From Gnetum montanum (Eukaryota; Streptophyta; Gnetopsida; Gnetales; Gnetaceae): a stretch of 64,000 nucleotides of DNA. The stretch's first letter is position 1; each line of letters opens with the position of its first letter. The stretch is taken from contig MNCI01038085.1 in NCBI GenBank assembly GCA_015680685.1, forward strand, positions 914,145-978,144, in the 5' to 3' direction. The position numbers and the translations under genes are program-made. The notes beneath the pieces are model-generated. The model worked only from the letters and a program-made list of their open reading frames with translations. It made no database searches and was not told the origin of the DNA. Positions 9,758-21,446 of this stretch are shown here, piece by piece.

Positions 9758-10511
9758 CAACTTTTCCAATATCAACCCCAAAAGACTATACTCCACATTA
9801 CATAAAGTTGCCAGAGCAAAATAAACCTCTAGAATTGAAATCACTACTTATATACTTGGTATTAGCCATAATTTACAAGAACATTGTATAATATTAGTAA
9901 CAGGAGAAAGGGTAAAAGATTTACCTAGTGTGAAATATCACAATGTTCAAGGAATCCTAGATGCTCCCATAGTCAAAGATCATCAACAACAACATTCTAG
10001 TATGTTGTATATTCTTATCTAAGACTTATATCATTTTATGATGTCATGTGATTTTCTAGAAACATGGGAAGGACTAACTTCATAACAAACATTTTGTAAG
10101 GGGACCAGTATAGGGTACCATTAAAAAAAAGTCTAACATTTAATAATAAAATTATTTCCTAAGTTTTTCCCAACTATTTTTGTTTCAATAAACAATGAAA
10201 AATACCTTGACCTTTTTAGAATAGGTTTTAGCCAAATAGAAATGATTTGAAAAAATCTTTATACACTCTAAACCTAAGGACTTGATTCTATAGATATGGA
10301 AAATACAAGATTTTCCATCATAGAAAAAGAAAGAAAGAAAACGGATACTCAATGAAAAGTGAGTAAGCACCATTTAAATGCATAAAGAATAGACCTCATC
10401 TATGGAAATAGAATTGTGTGGAAAGCCCTATTCGACAAAGGTCATATGTATGATTTGGAGGGAGATATTTCATGTTAGGGATCCACACAACAATATGGAG
10501 GTAAAAAATTG
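9758..10511 (+). pseudogene. rps12: Plastid ribosomal protein S12, exons 2 and 3
   Basis: Exon 2 (about 9758-9999) matches the S12 body by eye: TPKK..S.LRKVA-like start, 'FEITAYIPGIGHNLQEH'-equivalent middle, and 'KDLPGVRYH'-equivalent end, with stops and substitutions. Exon 2 ends at 9999 and a group II intron of about 490 bp follows (start gtatg; domain V-like 'ctattcgacaaaggtcatat' near 10428-10447). Exon 3 is short, about 10493-10511, equivalent to YGVKKPK. Exon 1 is elsewhere in plastid genomes because the transcript is trans-spliced, so its absence is normal. S12 is a small-subunit protein of the plastid ribosome. Confidence 0.9.
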
Positions 10512-10571
10512 AAAAAAAAAAGATTTATTTTTAGCCTTTATAAAAGAGATTTTAGATCCTTTTTCAAACTC

Positions 10572-10987
10572 ATGTCATAATGAAATAATACAAGATAAAA
10601 AAAGTAGTAAGTGCAGAAAAATTCAATCCAATTTATTAGAATCAATAAGTTAATATGGTGCTTAATTGTATTATTAAACACAAGAACAATGCACTATTGG
10701 TTCTATGAAAATAAAAAAAGGAAGTAACACCCTGAATAATAGTAAAATCAAGACATAAAAGTCAATTGACGTATCGAGCTCCCTTTGAAATCAGCCCTAA
10801 CTAAGGAAAAATACTTGCCATTTGTTGGTCATTCTAGGCATCTCAAAAGCATCTAAGTCCTAATATGGAGTCCAAATTAATTTATGAATTGATAGATGCT
10901 ACTAAAGGGAAAGGCAAAGCCATACACAAAATGGAAGAGATTCATAAAATGGTAGAGGCAAAGATAGCTTTTGCAAATTACCTTTAA
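10572..10987 (+). pseudogene. rps7: Plastid ribosomal protein S7
   Basis: Follows rps12 by about 60 bp on the same strand, the normal plastid order. The start ATGTCA at 10572 matches MS..., and the C-terminal 40 codons (about 10860-10987) still read as a decayed NMAFKLSYELMDAA...THRMAEANRAFAH. The middle is heavily mutated with several stops. Length, about 416 bp, is a little shorter than the usual roughly 465 bp, so small deletions have occurred. S7 would bind the 3' part of plastid 16S rRNA; this copy cannot encode it. Confidence 0.88.
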
Positions 10988-11502
10988 TCCATAATTCATA
11001 AGAAATAAGGATTAAACTTAGATATAACTAGGACATAGATCTTAGGATCTATTTCTTAGATTAGAAAAAAAATTATTGAATTGAAATCGATTATTCTTTT
11101 CTTACAAAATTATACTACCCTGAGATCCTTTGAATGAAATAATTTCATCTACTTATTTGCTTTTGGAGTTCCTTTGATGAACAATCAGATCTCTTATCAA
11201 CAAAAGGATTCTCTAATTTTTCTATTCTTTTTCTTGGCTCTTCTATGGTCTACCATAAGAGAGATGGCGCTTTAAGGACTCATGGCTTGAAAAATACACA
11301 AAAGTCTAACTATTCCAAAATTTGGATTCTACTTATATCCTTGGATGTAGGCTTTGTATGATTCAACCTAGACCTAGATAACTAGTTGATATCAACTCTC
11401 AAATACTCTATGTTTCTTTGTCATGGATTATATATTCGTATATCAAGAAAATTGGTCATAAGATAGATATCTACTTAATGGAATCAGATTCCCTTTTGAG
11501 AT
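10988..11502. other. rps7-trnL-CAA interval without recognisable ndhB
   Basis: About 515 bp of AT-rich sequence. In many seed-plant plastomes ndhB (about 2.2 kb) lies here between rps7 and trnL-CAA; I see no ndhB coding match. Either the donor plastome lacked ndhB or it was deleted in the nucleus. Confidence 0.6.
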
Positions 11503-11580
11503 GTCTTGATGGTAAACTGGTAGACACGAGAGACTCAAAATCTTATGCTAAGGAGCATGGAGGTTCAAGTCTTCTTCTTT
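11503..11580 (+). pseudogene. trnL-CAA: Plastid trnL-CAA, decayed
   Basis: 'gtcttgatggtaaactggta' followed by 'gacacgagagactcaaaatc' and 'ggaggttcaagtcttctt' matches plastid trnL-CAA. The anticodon CAA is kept in the loop ctcaaaa. The acceptor stem is broken because the 3' strand no longer pairs with the 5' strand. Strand and position between rps7 and the 3' end of ycf2 are as in plastid genomes. Confidence 0.92.
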
Positions 11581-11935
11581 CCTTATATTATGATATGGAA
11601 TGGGAAAAAATATAGATATTATCTCAAGTAAAAGTGGAGAATTTCCTTTTTTTATGAAAAAGAAAGAAATAAAGTATTACAACAATTCTCTATATACAAT
11701 ACGATCTAATTTCTTCCAAGGTCTACTAAACTAGAACAATGAATTCCAAAGCTCATTATGGTCAACACATAATATGCCCTATCTAGAATTAAATATAGGA
11801 CATATTTCCATTTAGAAAATCAACCTAAACATCTATCTATTCCATTTTTCCAATAATTTGTTTTTGGAGTAGAGAACAACGACCGTTTGATATGTGTTTT
11901 TGTCTTCCATGATCAAGAGAATGAGGAATCTCTCT
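11581..11935. other. trnL-ycf2 spacer
   Basis: AT-rich decayed plastid intergenic sequence between convergent trnL-CAA and ycf2. No gene, tRNA or clear repeat is seen. Confidence 0.6.
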
Positions 11936-14900
11936 TCAAGTTTGGGATCTATCTAATCTTTCTAAAGAAGAGATCTGAAATCTTATTGTAGAAAATAAGT
12001 GTTTAATTTCATTCACAAAAACACATTTAGTTTTCAACAATGTTTTTTTCATTTGATTCAATAACATTCTATTATAGAGGAAGAAATTTAATAAATATTG
12101 ATAACTCTCAGATAGAATATTATAAAGAAAAAGCTCATTCAATACTAAATAATTGGTTTGAAGAGATATTTGATGATCAATTACCAAGTCCCGATGGTCA
12201 CTCTAGCCCATAGATTTTCAATCACCCAATGGTGATAAAGAGCTAAAGGACTATCCATGTGTACATGTAGAAATTGCAATTTTTTACCCTTTCCTTGAAT
12301 GCATGGTAAAGCCTCAATATGAGATTCCTCCAATTGAGAAATGAGAACATTACGTTTATTTTTTTTTCTTTTTGTTTTTTTTCTTTTTATTTTTCCTTCT
12401 TCTTTTGATTCTTTTTCTTTTTCTTCTTCTTCTAAATAAGAAAAAGAAAATTTCTTGTTGGTCATCATGGTAAATCTACAAAAAATCATTTTTAAGTGGA
12501 AAATTTGTGCTTTTTTGGTTTGGTCTATTCTTATTAAATGGCCATAAGCTCCATTAGTATAAAGTCTTTGCAATATTTCTTCATTAGAAAACAATTCTTG
12601 GGCTAGAAACAAAATGTTTGGATCCTCCTGATGGATTAGGAAGGAATCCCAAAAAAATCATCTTCCACGAAATATCATAGCTTTATTATAAGATTGCCAT
12701 TGCTTTGATTTATATTGCATTAGATATCCAAGTTGACTTCTAAGTGGCCCCAAATACTCTTGCAATGATAGATTCTCCAAATATAGTTGTAGCTTTTTTA
12801 GAACCTCCTAGTATTTCATATACTATGACATCATCCCATTTTTTTGAAAGTTGAACCTCTTAGACTTATGTTGAAGAATACAAAGATGATTTTCAATATT
12901 TTTCACAAACATCCACCTTTCTTAAAACAATCTAATCTACTGTGATAATCCCAACTCGTTGAGCATTTGTATAGGATCAAATTGATTACTGTGAGGAAAA
13001 CTAAGGTGCCAGACCTAAGGAAATGAAACCAATGATTCATAAAATTCTTCATTTTTTTGGAGTTAATCATTTAGACATATTTTAGTAACTAGAGACAAAA
13101 ACCCTATTTGCATCATATACTAATGATTTCTCGTTTTGTGCTAAGGAGGAAATAGTGGAATTTTATTATTATCAGACTTACCTCAACATATTCCTAAACA
13201 TGGAAACTTCATCAAAAGACTTTCTAAAAGACTAGAAGCTAGGTGGAAATCATGTTTAAAATTTCTATCGAGAGGAGTGCAATTCTCTTGATTTGGTTTT
13301 GATATCATCAATCAAGAATCCCGAGCTACTACTATAGCCAAGAAACCTAAAATATGGGGGAGTATAGTGAATTTGCTTATATTTTGTTTGGGCATTGAAG
13401 GTTCTAAATACCATTAAGAAAAATAAGAAAAATTTGTCTTCCATAAATCCTTTGTCATAGATATAGGAGAAGATTTTGTTCTATGTGTAGTTTCTAGAAT
13501 AGCCTTTTCTACCTTATAAGGAAGTCTTTTGTGATGTTTTAGAATAGATACAATACCCTAATCTATAGATTACAGACCCCAAGTTTGTCTATAAATAGAC
13601 AATTGAATTGTATTAGTGCCTATAATGTATTTTCCTTGGAAACAACTAATCCCTATGGCCTCATTAACAAGTCTTACTGGGTCTCATGCCATATAACCTA
13701 TGGTCCTAGATCAAAAATCATCGAGATAGAATAACTCTTTTTTCAAGTCAAACCCCTTCCTACATAAAATAATGGGAAATTCCTTTTCTCCCTAGGAGAT
13801 AAGAAGCACTCAAATATTGATGAATTGACCAAATCAATTTGGATTCATTAGATTTGGATCCATTTTTCTAGGAATATGTGTTGAAGTAATAAAAACAATA
13901 TTTCTTCTACTAATAAAAATGTTCTCATCATAGCTATCCATATGGTCTAATAAGTGATGACGTAACATCTTATTCTTAATGAACATCTCCTTCTTTATGA
14001 TATAAGTGTGATTATTCCATTCCAATTCATTAATGCTTGAGATCCATATTATGTAATGAGACATGATTTCTGACATTATCAAAGTCCAATGGATTTGGGA
14101 GAAAGTTTTACAACTAACAAAGAACCATTCCAAATTAATTTTTATCAAAGGAACATAAGGGTCTACTATTAGACTTTGGAACAAATATGATTGATCAATA
14201 TCCTTAGGACTTGTCATTGAAATCCCTTTGGAAAGGGATGGCCCTAAGAAGAAAGGAGTCTTTCTAGCTTTAGAATTAATTATTTATTAGACTTGGCAAT
14301 CCTTTGATAAAAAGAAAAGAAGATCCATTTTTTTGCTAGAAAAAATGGATTGAACTTGTAATTCACTAGATATTTTTGAAAACTTTCAACTAAATATCAT
14401 AAATACATTAGCCTTGGCTCTTCAATGATTTGATAACCTTCAGAGATAAAATGTCTATAGGTTAATTTCGATTCAATTCAGGACAGCTCTTTTTTGTTCT
14501 TAGAAGAAAAAGTAGGTCAAATGTCTCTTTCTTCTTCTCATAATAATAATATTTATTAGAATTAGAATTCAAATTCTTATCATCCTCTGATGAAGATCTT
14601 GATGAAAAGAAAATCAAAAATTTAGTGCATAGTTTCACTTTTTGATTATGAAGTCAAACATTATCATAGATTGATCGAATGCAATAAATTCTTATTGTGA
14701 CTTATTAGAATAACAAAATAAGTCATTCTAAGCCTCAACAACCAATACCATTCATAGGGGTTTGAGAAAAAGCAAAGAATTTATGTTAGAATTCTAAACG
14801 TGACTTGAAAAGTCAACTTCTCTTCATATTTATGAGCATCCAATTGCATCCAACTCCATTCATCCTTCTTAGATAAATTAGTAAAATAAAAAAAATCATA

Positions 14901-16740
14901 ATTTTGAGATTTATCAAAATAGAATCATCATCACTAGTAGAACAAATTATTTTTTTTCCCAAATCTGGTATTTCCAAACAATCCTCTAGGTACTCATAGC
15001 TATTAGAAGTATAAATAGTAGCTAAATGTGAACTAGTGCTCGTAGTTCTTTCGAGGATTGGTTTGACTAACTCTAGTGTTACCAGAAAAATTTCAGAAAG
15101 TGTATCCCCAAAGTATTTCCACCATACAAAAGTAAAAAATCATGGCATATATGTTTGGAGAAAAATACATTTGGAAAAATCAATATTGATCCTATACATC
15201 TCTTGTTTCTTAGTAAGTTCTTGTAAAAAATAAGGTGAATGAAATGAGAAAATTTGTCACTTTTCTTTCTGCAAATTCCAAAGCTTATTTATTGCTTTAT
15301 TTTGTTTTATGTTTTGAACACTCTCTATTAAAATAAACTTGTCAAACACATCTAGAATCCAATGAAACATTTTAAGGTTCTTATATGGAAAAATTTCTAA
15401 AAGTAAATCATCTTGATAAGATTGAACTTGAATCAAATTCAAGGTTGAACTTACATTTTTCAGATACTAAAGGTTGTTTTCTTCAAAAAAGGATCTATAG
15501 AAATTTTCCAAATTGGCTATTTGGAATTTAGTTAAAGGCATTGTAGAAATCTCTTCAACTGAGGAGATATCTCTCTTGTCATGAATAAATGGATTCCATT
15601 GAGTTAATAACTTGGATAAGTTATAGTCATATATTAATACATGTTTTTTGTCACCACTTATGTCAGATACTTGTGACTCTATGAGTGAAATAGCCTATTT
15701 CTCCAAGTGAACGAGTCTTTCACCAAAGAACAAAGAAAATAGATTATTTTGGATGGGAAGAAAATGAAATAATTGTGCATATGTAAAATTATTTTTGCTA
15801 GGAATCCTTTCCTCTATATAAGAAGGTATTCTATTCTTGTAATTGGACTTGGACAAAGGATGATGAAAATAATCAAAAAAATGGAGTGTATTTTCTTTCT
15901 TAAAAGTAGCCCTCAGTGAGCTTTGATTTGTGAGTTTTATAGAATTCATCAATTTTTCTCGATCATTGAATATCATAAAAAAATCCACATTATCTGAAAA
16001 TTCCATGTGGTTATTTTCATTATCAAAAGAATATATAATATATGTATGATTTAGTGTCTCATTCCAAACAAATTATGCTATTTTTCCTTCGTCAATCTTG
16101 AAACTTTTGTCTTGTTATCCAACCATTGGATTTTGGGTTTAATGATTTGAATAAGAAATTTTCTAAACCACCATTGATAGACTATTTCAGTCATAGGGCC
16201 ACACTGTGAAAGGAAAATATTCAAATTTGAAATGAGTTTCTCAACAAAAGAAGAAATGTCACTAGAAATGTCGATATTGTTCCAAAGGTATTTCAATTCC
16301 ATTTCTTCAGGAGCATACAACCATATGAAAGCAATCTGAATCAGTATTTCTTCAATGGATAATTCCTTTGGATTGAAGTAAACAAGATGATTCAAATAAT
16401 TTTGCAAGTATTCGCATTGATTGGAGCTTTTGTATACATGCAAATTACAATTGATATATTTCAAAATCCAAATAATTAAACAATCAAACCATTCTTTTTG
16501 ACCTTCAATTTAAGGAAGGCTAGTTAATTGTATTTTTAGTTCAAAATATCCAAATGCGATTGCATATTGAATTTTTGAGAGGCCTGTATGGAAGAATCGA
16601 GATGATTTGGTTGATCATTCAATCGAAAGAATCATCTTCTTTTTCATTATATTGAACAATGGATTCTTCCTTTACTTTCTATGGTGGAAGATCTGATTCC
16701 ATAATTTTTTCTTCAGATGTCCATAGAAGAACTTATAATA
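11936..16740 (-). pseudogene. ycf2: Plastid Ycf2, 5'-truncated and decayed
   Basis: The minus-strand frames match Ycf2 in order. The C-terminus is at 12187-11936 ('NILSESYQYLLNFFLYNRML'); 12612-12181 is a gymnosperm-like C-terminal region with a Lys/Glu run. Frame 14217-13834 covers the ATPase-like region ('ITSTHIPRKMDPNLMNPN'). Frames 15442-15257, 16006-15695 and 16464-16078 lie further upstream, followed by a 'KEWFD'-like motif near 16490. By comparison with angiosperm Ycf2 (about 2,300 residues) roughly the N-terminal third is absent, replaced by chlB sequence. Ycf2 is an essential plastid protein linked to the inner-envelope import motor. This copy has many stops and frameshifts. Confidence 0.9.
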
Positions 16741-16850
16741 AAAAATGTTGAATTTAGATCTAACTAGGCTATAATAATTCAATTTATAAAAAAACACTAA
16801 TAAGAAAAACTGCACCTTGCTTTACATAGAAGGTTCCTTTCCATACAAAA

Positions 16851-18377
16851 CTACCCAACGTCCTTAGTTGCATATATTAATTCAATTGTAATATTGTCTA
16901 TACTATTATTCTGCACGAAATCTTCTATATTTTACTTTATCCCAATAAAATGAGGTATTTTTAGAAATTCTAATTCACTTTTTGCATCCCAAGTTCACTC
17001 TCCATTATTTTTAGGTTTATTGATAACTTATTTAGTATCATGACCTCCAAAAATATGTAGAAGATGATCTTCCATACTTGGAGCAAAAGAGTTATAAACC
17101 AAATTAGCTATTTGATTTTTTACTTCATAAGCCATAAAAGGATGATATCCCAAAGGAAAATTTAGAATATGAATTGGCACAGAAATGATGCCATAGCATA
17201 TATCAAAGCATTTTCCCATATGTTGCTCCATTTGAGTGCCAAATATTGTCGATGGCCCAACAGGAGCAATTTTGTCTCCTACTTCAGCATGATCCTTCAT
17301 TATCGATATTTCATTGCTAAAATCATGAATTTCCTCTTTGAATCATTCAACATCATGTTTACAATATGTAGCCATGAAACTAACATGAATTTCCATTTCT
17401 CCTACAAGTATTTTAGCTATTGCTACAATGTGAGTAGCATCATCAAAAATCACAATTTGCTTTCCTATCAAATTTTGACAATTAATTGATCTTGCGAACG
17501 AAATAACTTGGGAAAAAAATCAAGTTTAGTGATGAATATAATAATCAAAGTTCAATTTTTTCCCTCAAAAAATGGGAAAAATAATGCTTACATTTTTTTT
17601 CTATTTGATGAATAAACACTGCACTATCTAAAACTCCCATAGAAGTTGTAGATATATAGGGCATTCTGAATTCCTTATTCAAAAGAATTGCTATTAAGAA
17701 ATCTTCTTCCAAATATGGAATCAAATTGAACCAAGCTTTTGGCAAACTTTGCAAATTTTTCACAGATCCTCCTTCTCGAATTATTTGATTTATTTTGATA
17801 TTGAGATGATTTAATATATGTCTCAATTTGTAAAAATGGTGTTGATTATGAAAACATAAAGTGAAAATTCCAATCATATTAACCAAAGGTACATTTGTAC
17901 AAAATTGATCTAAATTTTATTTTTTGTATGTGTTGGACAAAGAAAAATGAACAATCTACTCTAAAGTTCTCTCTACGGCTTGAATTTCATTCACTTGATA
18001 ATGGTCTACATCCACCAAAGTGATGTCAAAATCAGAATATATAGAAGCTCTATCAACAAAATTTTGTAAGTCTTCTTGTAAAATACTTGAAGTATAGGTA
18101 GGTGTTAATACAATCAAATCAAGTTGTTCTTCTTTGTCTTTCCTAAGAAGGTTATTCACCACCTTTTTTGAGATCCATGTGGTAGTACATGATGATCCAC
18201 AATACTAGTTGTTATCGAAGTAAAATTTCTTTCCCATTCTAATATGGAGCGCATTACATTAAAATAGTCATCTCCGAAAGGAGCATGCATAATAGCATGC
18301 ACATTTTGAAATGCATTGGCCACTTGTAGAGTTCCAATATGAGCAAGACCAACATATATCCAATAAGCTAATTTCAT
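16851..18377 (-). pseudogene. chlB: Light-independent protochlorophyllide reductase subunit B (ChlB), full-length relic
   Basis: Start ATG at 18377 ([20 protein letters not shown]) and a stop in the expected place at 16851-16853 give about 509 codons, close to normal length. Recognisable blocks in order are '[15 protein letters not shown]' (residues 31-45), with the iron-sulfur ligand Asp at residue 36 kept, then 'ASIVDRHVL'-like, '[20 protein letters not shown]' (18162-17956) and 'GGHDTK' near 17040. The C-terminal 'ELIYATKD' is near 16860. Stops and frameshifts break it into at least four frames. ChlB with ChlN reduces protochlorophyllide in the dark. It is plastid-encoded in gymnosperms and missing in angiosperms, which makes it the key taxonomic clue here. 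Confidence 0.95.
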
Positions 18378-18979
18378 AATTTGTAATTTGAAAATTCTAG
18401 CTAAATTATTTTTTTGTAATACACAAAGGATATTCCTTCCTAATTTTTATATATGGAAAAAAATTTTAAAGGCCATTGATTTTTCAAATATTTATTTTGG
18501 ATAAATGAAAATAATGAACCTAGCCTAAATTACTTACACTAAACCCCATTGACATTTATGATTTTACATACAACATATAGATAAATCATCTTTTTAAGAA
18601 GAAGAATTACTAATTCCTAACAAAAAAAGATAAGAAAGAATCATGTAGGCAAGTCTTTGTAATGCACGAATTCAATTGATTCACTTTGATAGATACACAT
18701 ACATATATATAATGCTTTTTTATTTATGCAATTAGAACAAGAAAACTCAACAGTGATTTTGTTGGGAGTAATCTCCCATAGGCCAAGAATTATAAACATA
18801 ATAACAAATTATATCTTCCCTTGGATCAACTCAAGCATATCCTTGATTATGCACTTCTTTTGTGCATTCACCATATATTTAGTTAGGAGACAAACCAAAG
18901 CTAAACTAGCTTATATATATATATCTATCAATTGGTTGAGATGATTTTAAATAAGATGATTTTAACCAAGCCCAACTAC
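18378..18979. other. Unassigned AT-rich stretch upstream of chlB
   Basis: About 600 bp between the chlB start and the fold-back. It is probably plastid-derived spacer, but I could not match it to a gene. A plus-strand frame of 72 codons (18726-18944) contains a hydrophobic stretch; it has no recognised relative and is probably chance. Confidence 0.4.
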
Positions 18980-19261
18980 TAGACGAGGTAACAAGATATC
19001 TAAAAAAGGAAGCATTCATTCATCCTCTATTTCTCTACCTCTTCCCCAATTTAGTTTTACTCTCTTGGTCAAGTTCGTTCTATCTTTGTTTGTTCATGGC
19101 ATTTTTGAGAAATAAATCTATTGCATAGTTAATAGCTAAAAGTGCCATGAACAAACAAAGACAAAACAAACTTCATTGAGAGGGTAAAACTAAATTAGGA
19201 AAGGGGTAGAAAAATAGATGGATGAGTGATTCCAATTTTAGATATCTTGTTACCTCGTCTA
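18980..19261. repeat. 282-bp fold-back (long inverted repeat, about 41-bp loop)
   Basis: The left arm 18980-19101 begins 'tagacgaggtaacaagatat' and ends 'tgtttgttcatggca'. The right arm 19143-19261 is its reverse complement, starting 'tgccatgaacaaacaaag' and ending 'gatatcttgttacctcgtct'. Arms differ at scattered positions. The outermost 22 bases are perfect and bounded by TA on each side. It sits exactly where psaA stops being recognisable. It could be a MITE-like or fold-back transposon, or an inverted duplication formed at a plastid-DNA junction. Confidence 0.9.
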
Positions 19262-19969
19262 AATAGGAAGTGGTATCTCTTTTGGGTTCACACTAGCATC
19301 TAGGAGTTGGTTAATTAGTAAAGAAAAGGGAATTTGGTGTGCTTTCTAAGATAGAGAACTAAGCCCTAATAATCCTACTAAATGATGGTTTAACATGGAT
19401 TCCACTTGCTAGAACCAAATTGACTTTGGAGAAGTTTTGTGATAATGAATCCAACCAGCAAACAACATTAGTGCAACTAAGATCAATGCACCAATTGTAG
19501 TACAGTAAAGTTGCAATTCATTAGTTATCTCAACTGCTCTCCAAATAGGAAAAGAACCTAGATGTTATTTGTATTCCCCAAAAACCTCCACCAATATCTC
19601 CATTCAATATTTCTTAACCTACTATAGCCAAACTATTTAAGCACTAGTTTTTATGTGAATAGGATCAGCAAGCCATGCTTCATAGTTGGAGAAACAGGCC
19701 CCATGAAAATACATCCCGCTAAACCAAGTCAAAATGATGGCTAATTGAACAAAATGAACGTCAAAAACTTTATAAGAAATTTCTTCCAAGTCCTCTGTAT
19801 GGCTATCAAAATCATGAGCATTTCCATGTAAGTTCTAGATCCAAGTGGTAGTTTCTGGATCACCTTTTGATAGTGTTTTTGAAAAATATCTTAGGTTAGC
19901 CCATTTTTCAAATGAAGTTCGTATAAGATCCTTCTCTACCACAATCTTAACTTTGATTCTAGTGAGCAT
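19262..19969 (-). pseudogene. psaA: Photosystem I P700 apoprotein A1, N-terminal third
   Basis: On the minus strand the start at 19969 reads [14 protein letters not shown] followed by [20 protein letters not shown], a decayed MTIRSPEPEVKI...TSFEEWARPGHFSRTIAKG. Further on come '[19 protein letters not shown]' (near 19690), '[20 protein letters not shown]' (near 19490) and 'ESMLNHHLVGLLGL' (near 19390). It stops after the equivalent of DPKEIPLP, at the fold-back edge, so about 236 of about 750 codons remain. PsaA is a core photosystem I reaction-centre protein. Orientation next to ycf3 is the normal plastid arrangement. Confidence 0.93.
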
Positions 19970-20352
19970 ATAATCATGGAGTTTTCTTTCTTCATGATAA
20001 AACAAGAAAGATATTTTATGAACTTGGCAATAGGGCTTAGTTAAGTTCTGAGAAATACAAGACAATCAAACTATTTGGTTAGTTTGAATTTTTGAAAACT
20101 AGAATGATTTGAAAAGGAAAGTGGATCTGAAGTAGGTATTTCCTTTTATTATGACATATTACAAAAGGTTCTTAATGGTGTATTCTTTAACTATTTATTT
20201 ATTTTCATATTAACAAATTCTAATAGAATCAATAATACATGGGCAAAAAGTAGGCCAATAAACAAAAAGCTTAGACTGAAAAACTCAGCTATAAAATCTA
20301 TTAAGCATAAAGGTTTCATAGAACCCCCTTACTAGGTAGGGGTGTTTTTATA
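19970..20352 (-). other. psaA-ycf3 intergenic spacer
   Basis: AT-rich sequence between the psaA start and the ycf3 stop region, as in plastid genomes. No gene is seen in it. Confidence 0.6.
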
Positions 20353-20505
20353 ATTCAACCAAAATGCCCAGTAATCTTTAATCAATTTTGTGCCTCGATG
20401 TAATTCCCCGAAGCAAGCATTATAGTTTGTTTCCAGTACCCTGTAGCTTGATTGAACGGAACTTCCATAGTTTCAGGACCCCCTTATTATATAACCTAAT
20501 ATCCT
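20353..20505 (-). pseudogene. ycf3: Plastid Ycf3 (photosystem I assembly), exon 3
   Basis: The minus strand reads a decayed version of the C-terminal exon: '[18 protein letters not shown]', then a stop, then LKIT, equivalent to [22 protein letters not shown]. An acceptable intron boundary lies near 20505. A group II domain V-like sequence (20536-20569, 'gagccgtataaggtaggaaa' on the minus strand) lies just upstream, in intron 2. The intron is interrupted by El-3 at 20613/20614 and resumes at 30421; exon 2 is at about 30961-31188. Ycf3 is a TPR protein that helps assemble photosystem I. Confidence 0.92.
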
Positions 20506-20608
20506 CTATCAGAATATGTCAATCTTTTCCTTAGAACCATACTCGAGAGTTTCCTACCTTATACGGCTCGATCATCTATTTTTTAGTCCTATATAAAAAA
20601 GTGTCGAT

Positions 20609-20613
20609 CAAAG
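20609..20613. repeat. Target-site duplication of El-3, left copy (CAAAG)
   Basis: CAAAG precedes the LTR start TGATGAG at 20614 and is repeated at 30421-30425 after the LTR end TTCATCA. The host sequence is ycf3 intron 2. Confidence 0.92.
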
Positions 20614-21409
20614 TGATGAGTGGTAGGGTACCCCTACACTCAACCATACAAATACTAGCATTTCACGTATGATCCAGTCAAACTCCAAGGACCAAGTGCT
20701 TATGCGCCTTACTGGAATACTTAGGGTTAATCAATCACTGTCTTCCCAAAGTTACTTGTATTGTCACAATTGTATCATTAATTAAGCTTGAGGTATATGA
20801 TATTTTTTATGTATTTTGCTAATAAAGGAGAGGGAAAAAGAACTAAGTGGCTAACTTACATTAACTAGTTTTTAAATGTTCCTAACACTAGTATCCATCT
20901 CCACTTACTGTACACATCTTGAACTAATGCAACACTGCTAGGATTACCAAATGCTAATTGTTATTAGATTACCAAGCACTATACACATGCTCAAAGCAGT
21001 CATACTAAGTGTATTTAACTAAGGGGGTTGAAGGTTGAGAGAGGTATTAATTAACTAGAAAAGCATTAAACAATCATTAATTACTAATTAGCTTAATTTG
21101 TATGCCACAAAGTTTATCATAAAGTTCATCTTTATTGCCATTCAAAAAATTGTGCTCAGGTACAAATTTCTTGAATAAAGATTCATTCACTCTATAACTC
21201 CTACTGTGGGCAAAAAAAAAACAATTCTAACTTTGGAATGACCAAATTAGAAGAGTTTGGCTAAGGGTCTAAATCTAAGTGTCTTGAACCAAGGGCACCA
21301 CCTCTTATTTTTAGAAGATAAGGCAGAACGCGATATCATGTATGTTATATCACATGGTGGCTGTGATATCGTGGATGCGATATCACGTACATGATATCGT
21401 GGTTCATCA
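20614..21409 (-). repeat. El-3 3' LTR (left end on plus strand)
   Basis: 796 bp. In element orientation it starts TGATGAACCACGATATCG and ends CTACCACTCATCA. Its U3 (21329-21409) has five ATATC motifs in near-palindromic context; the partner LTR has two. Confidence 0.92.
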
Positions 21410-21411
21410 TA

Positions 21412-21446
21412 CCCCCATGACTAAATGAAAACTCATCCTCGAGTTC
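21412..21446 (-). promoter_or_regulatory. Polypurine tract of El-3
   Basis: Same minus-strand block as in El-2: 'gaggatgagttttcatttag' then tcatgggggta, adjoining the 3' LTR. Confidence 0.75.

Noticed and set aside
11936-18377. Functional plastid-type genes in the nucleus
   Set aside because: All plastid-derived genes carry multiple stops and frameshifts and lack nuclear expression signals or transit peptides.
18726-18944. 72-codon plus-strand frame upstream of chlB as a small plastid membrane protein
   Set aside because: I compared it by memory with psbK, psbI, psbZ, psaM, psaJ and ycf12 and saw no convincing match on either strand.
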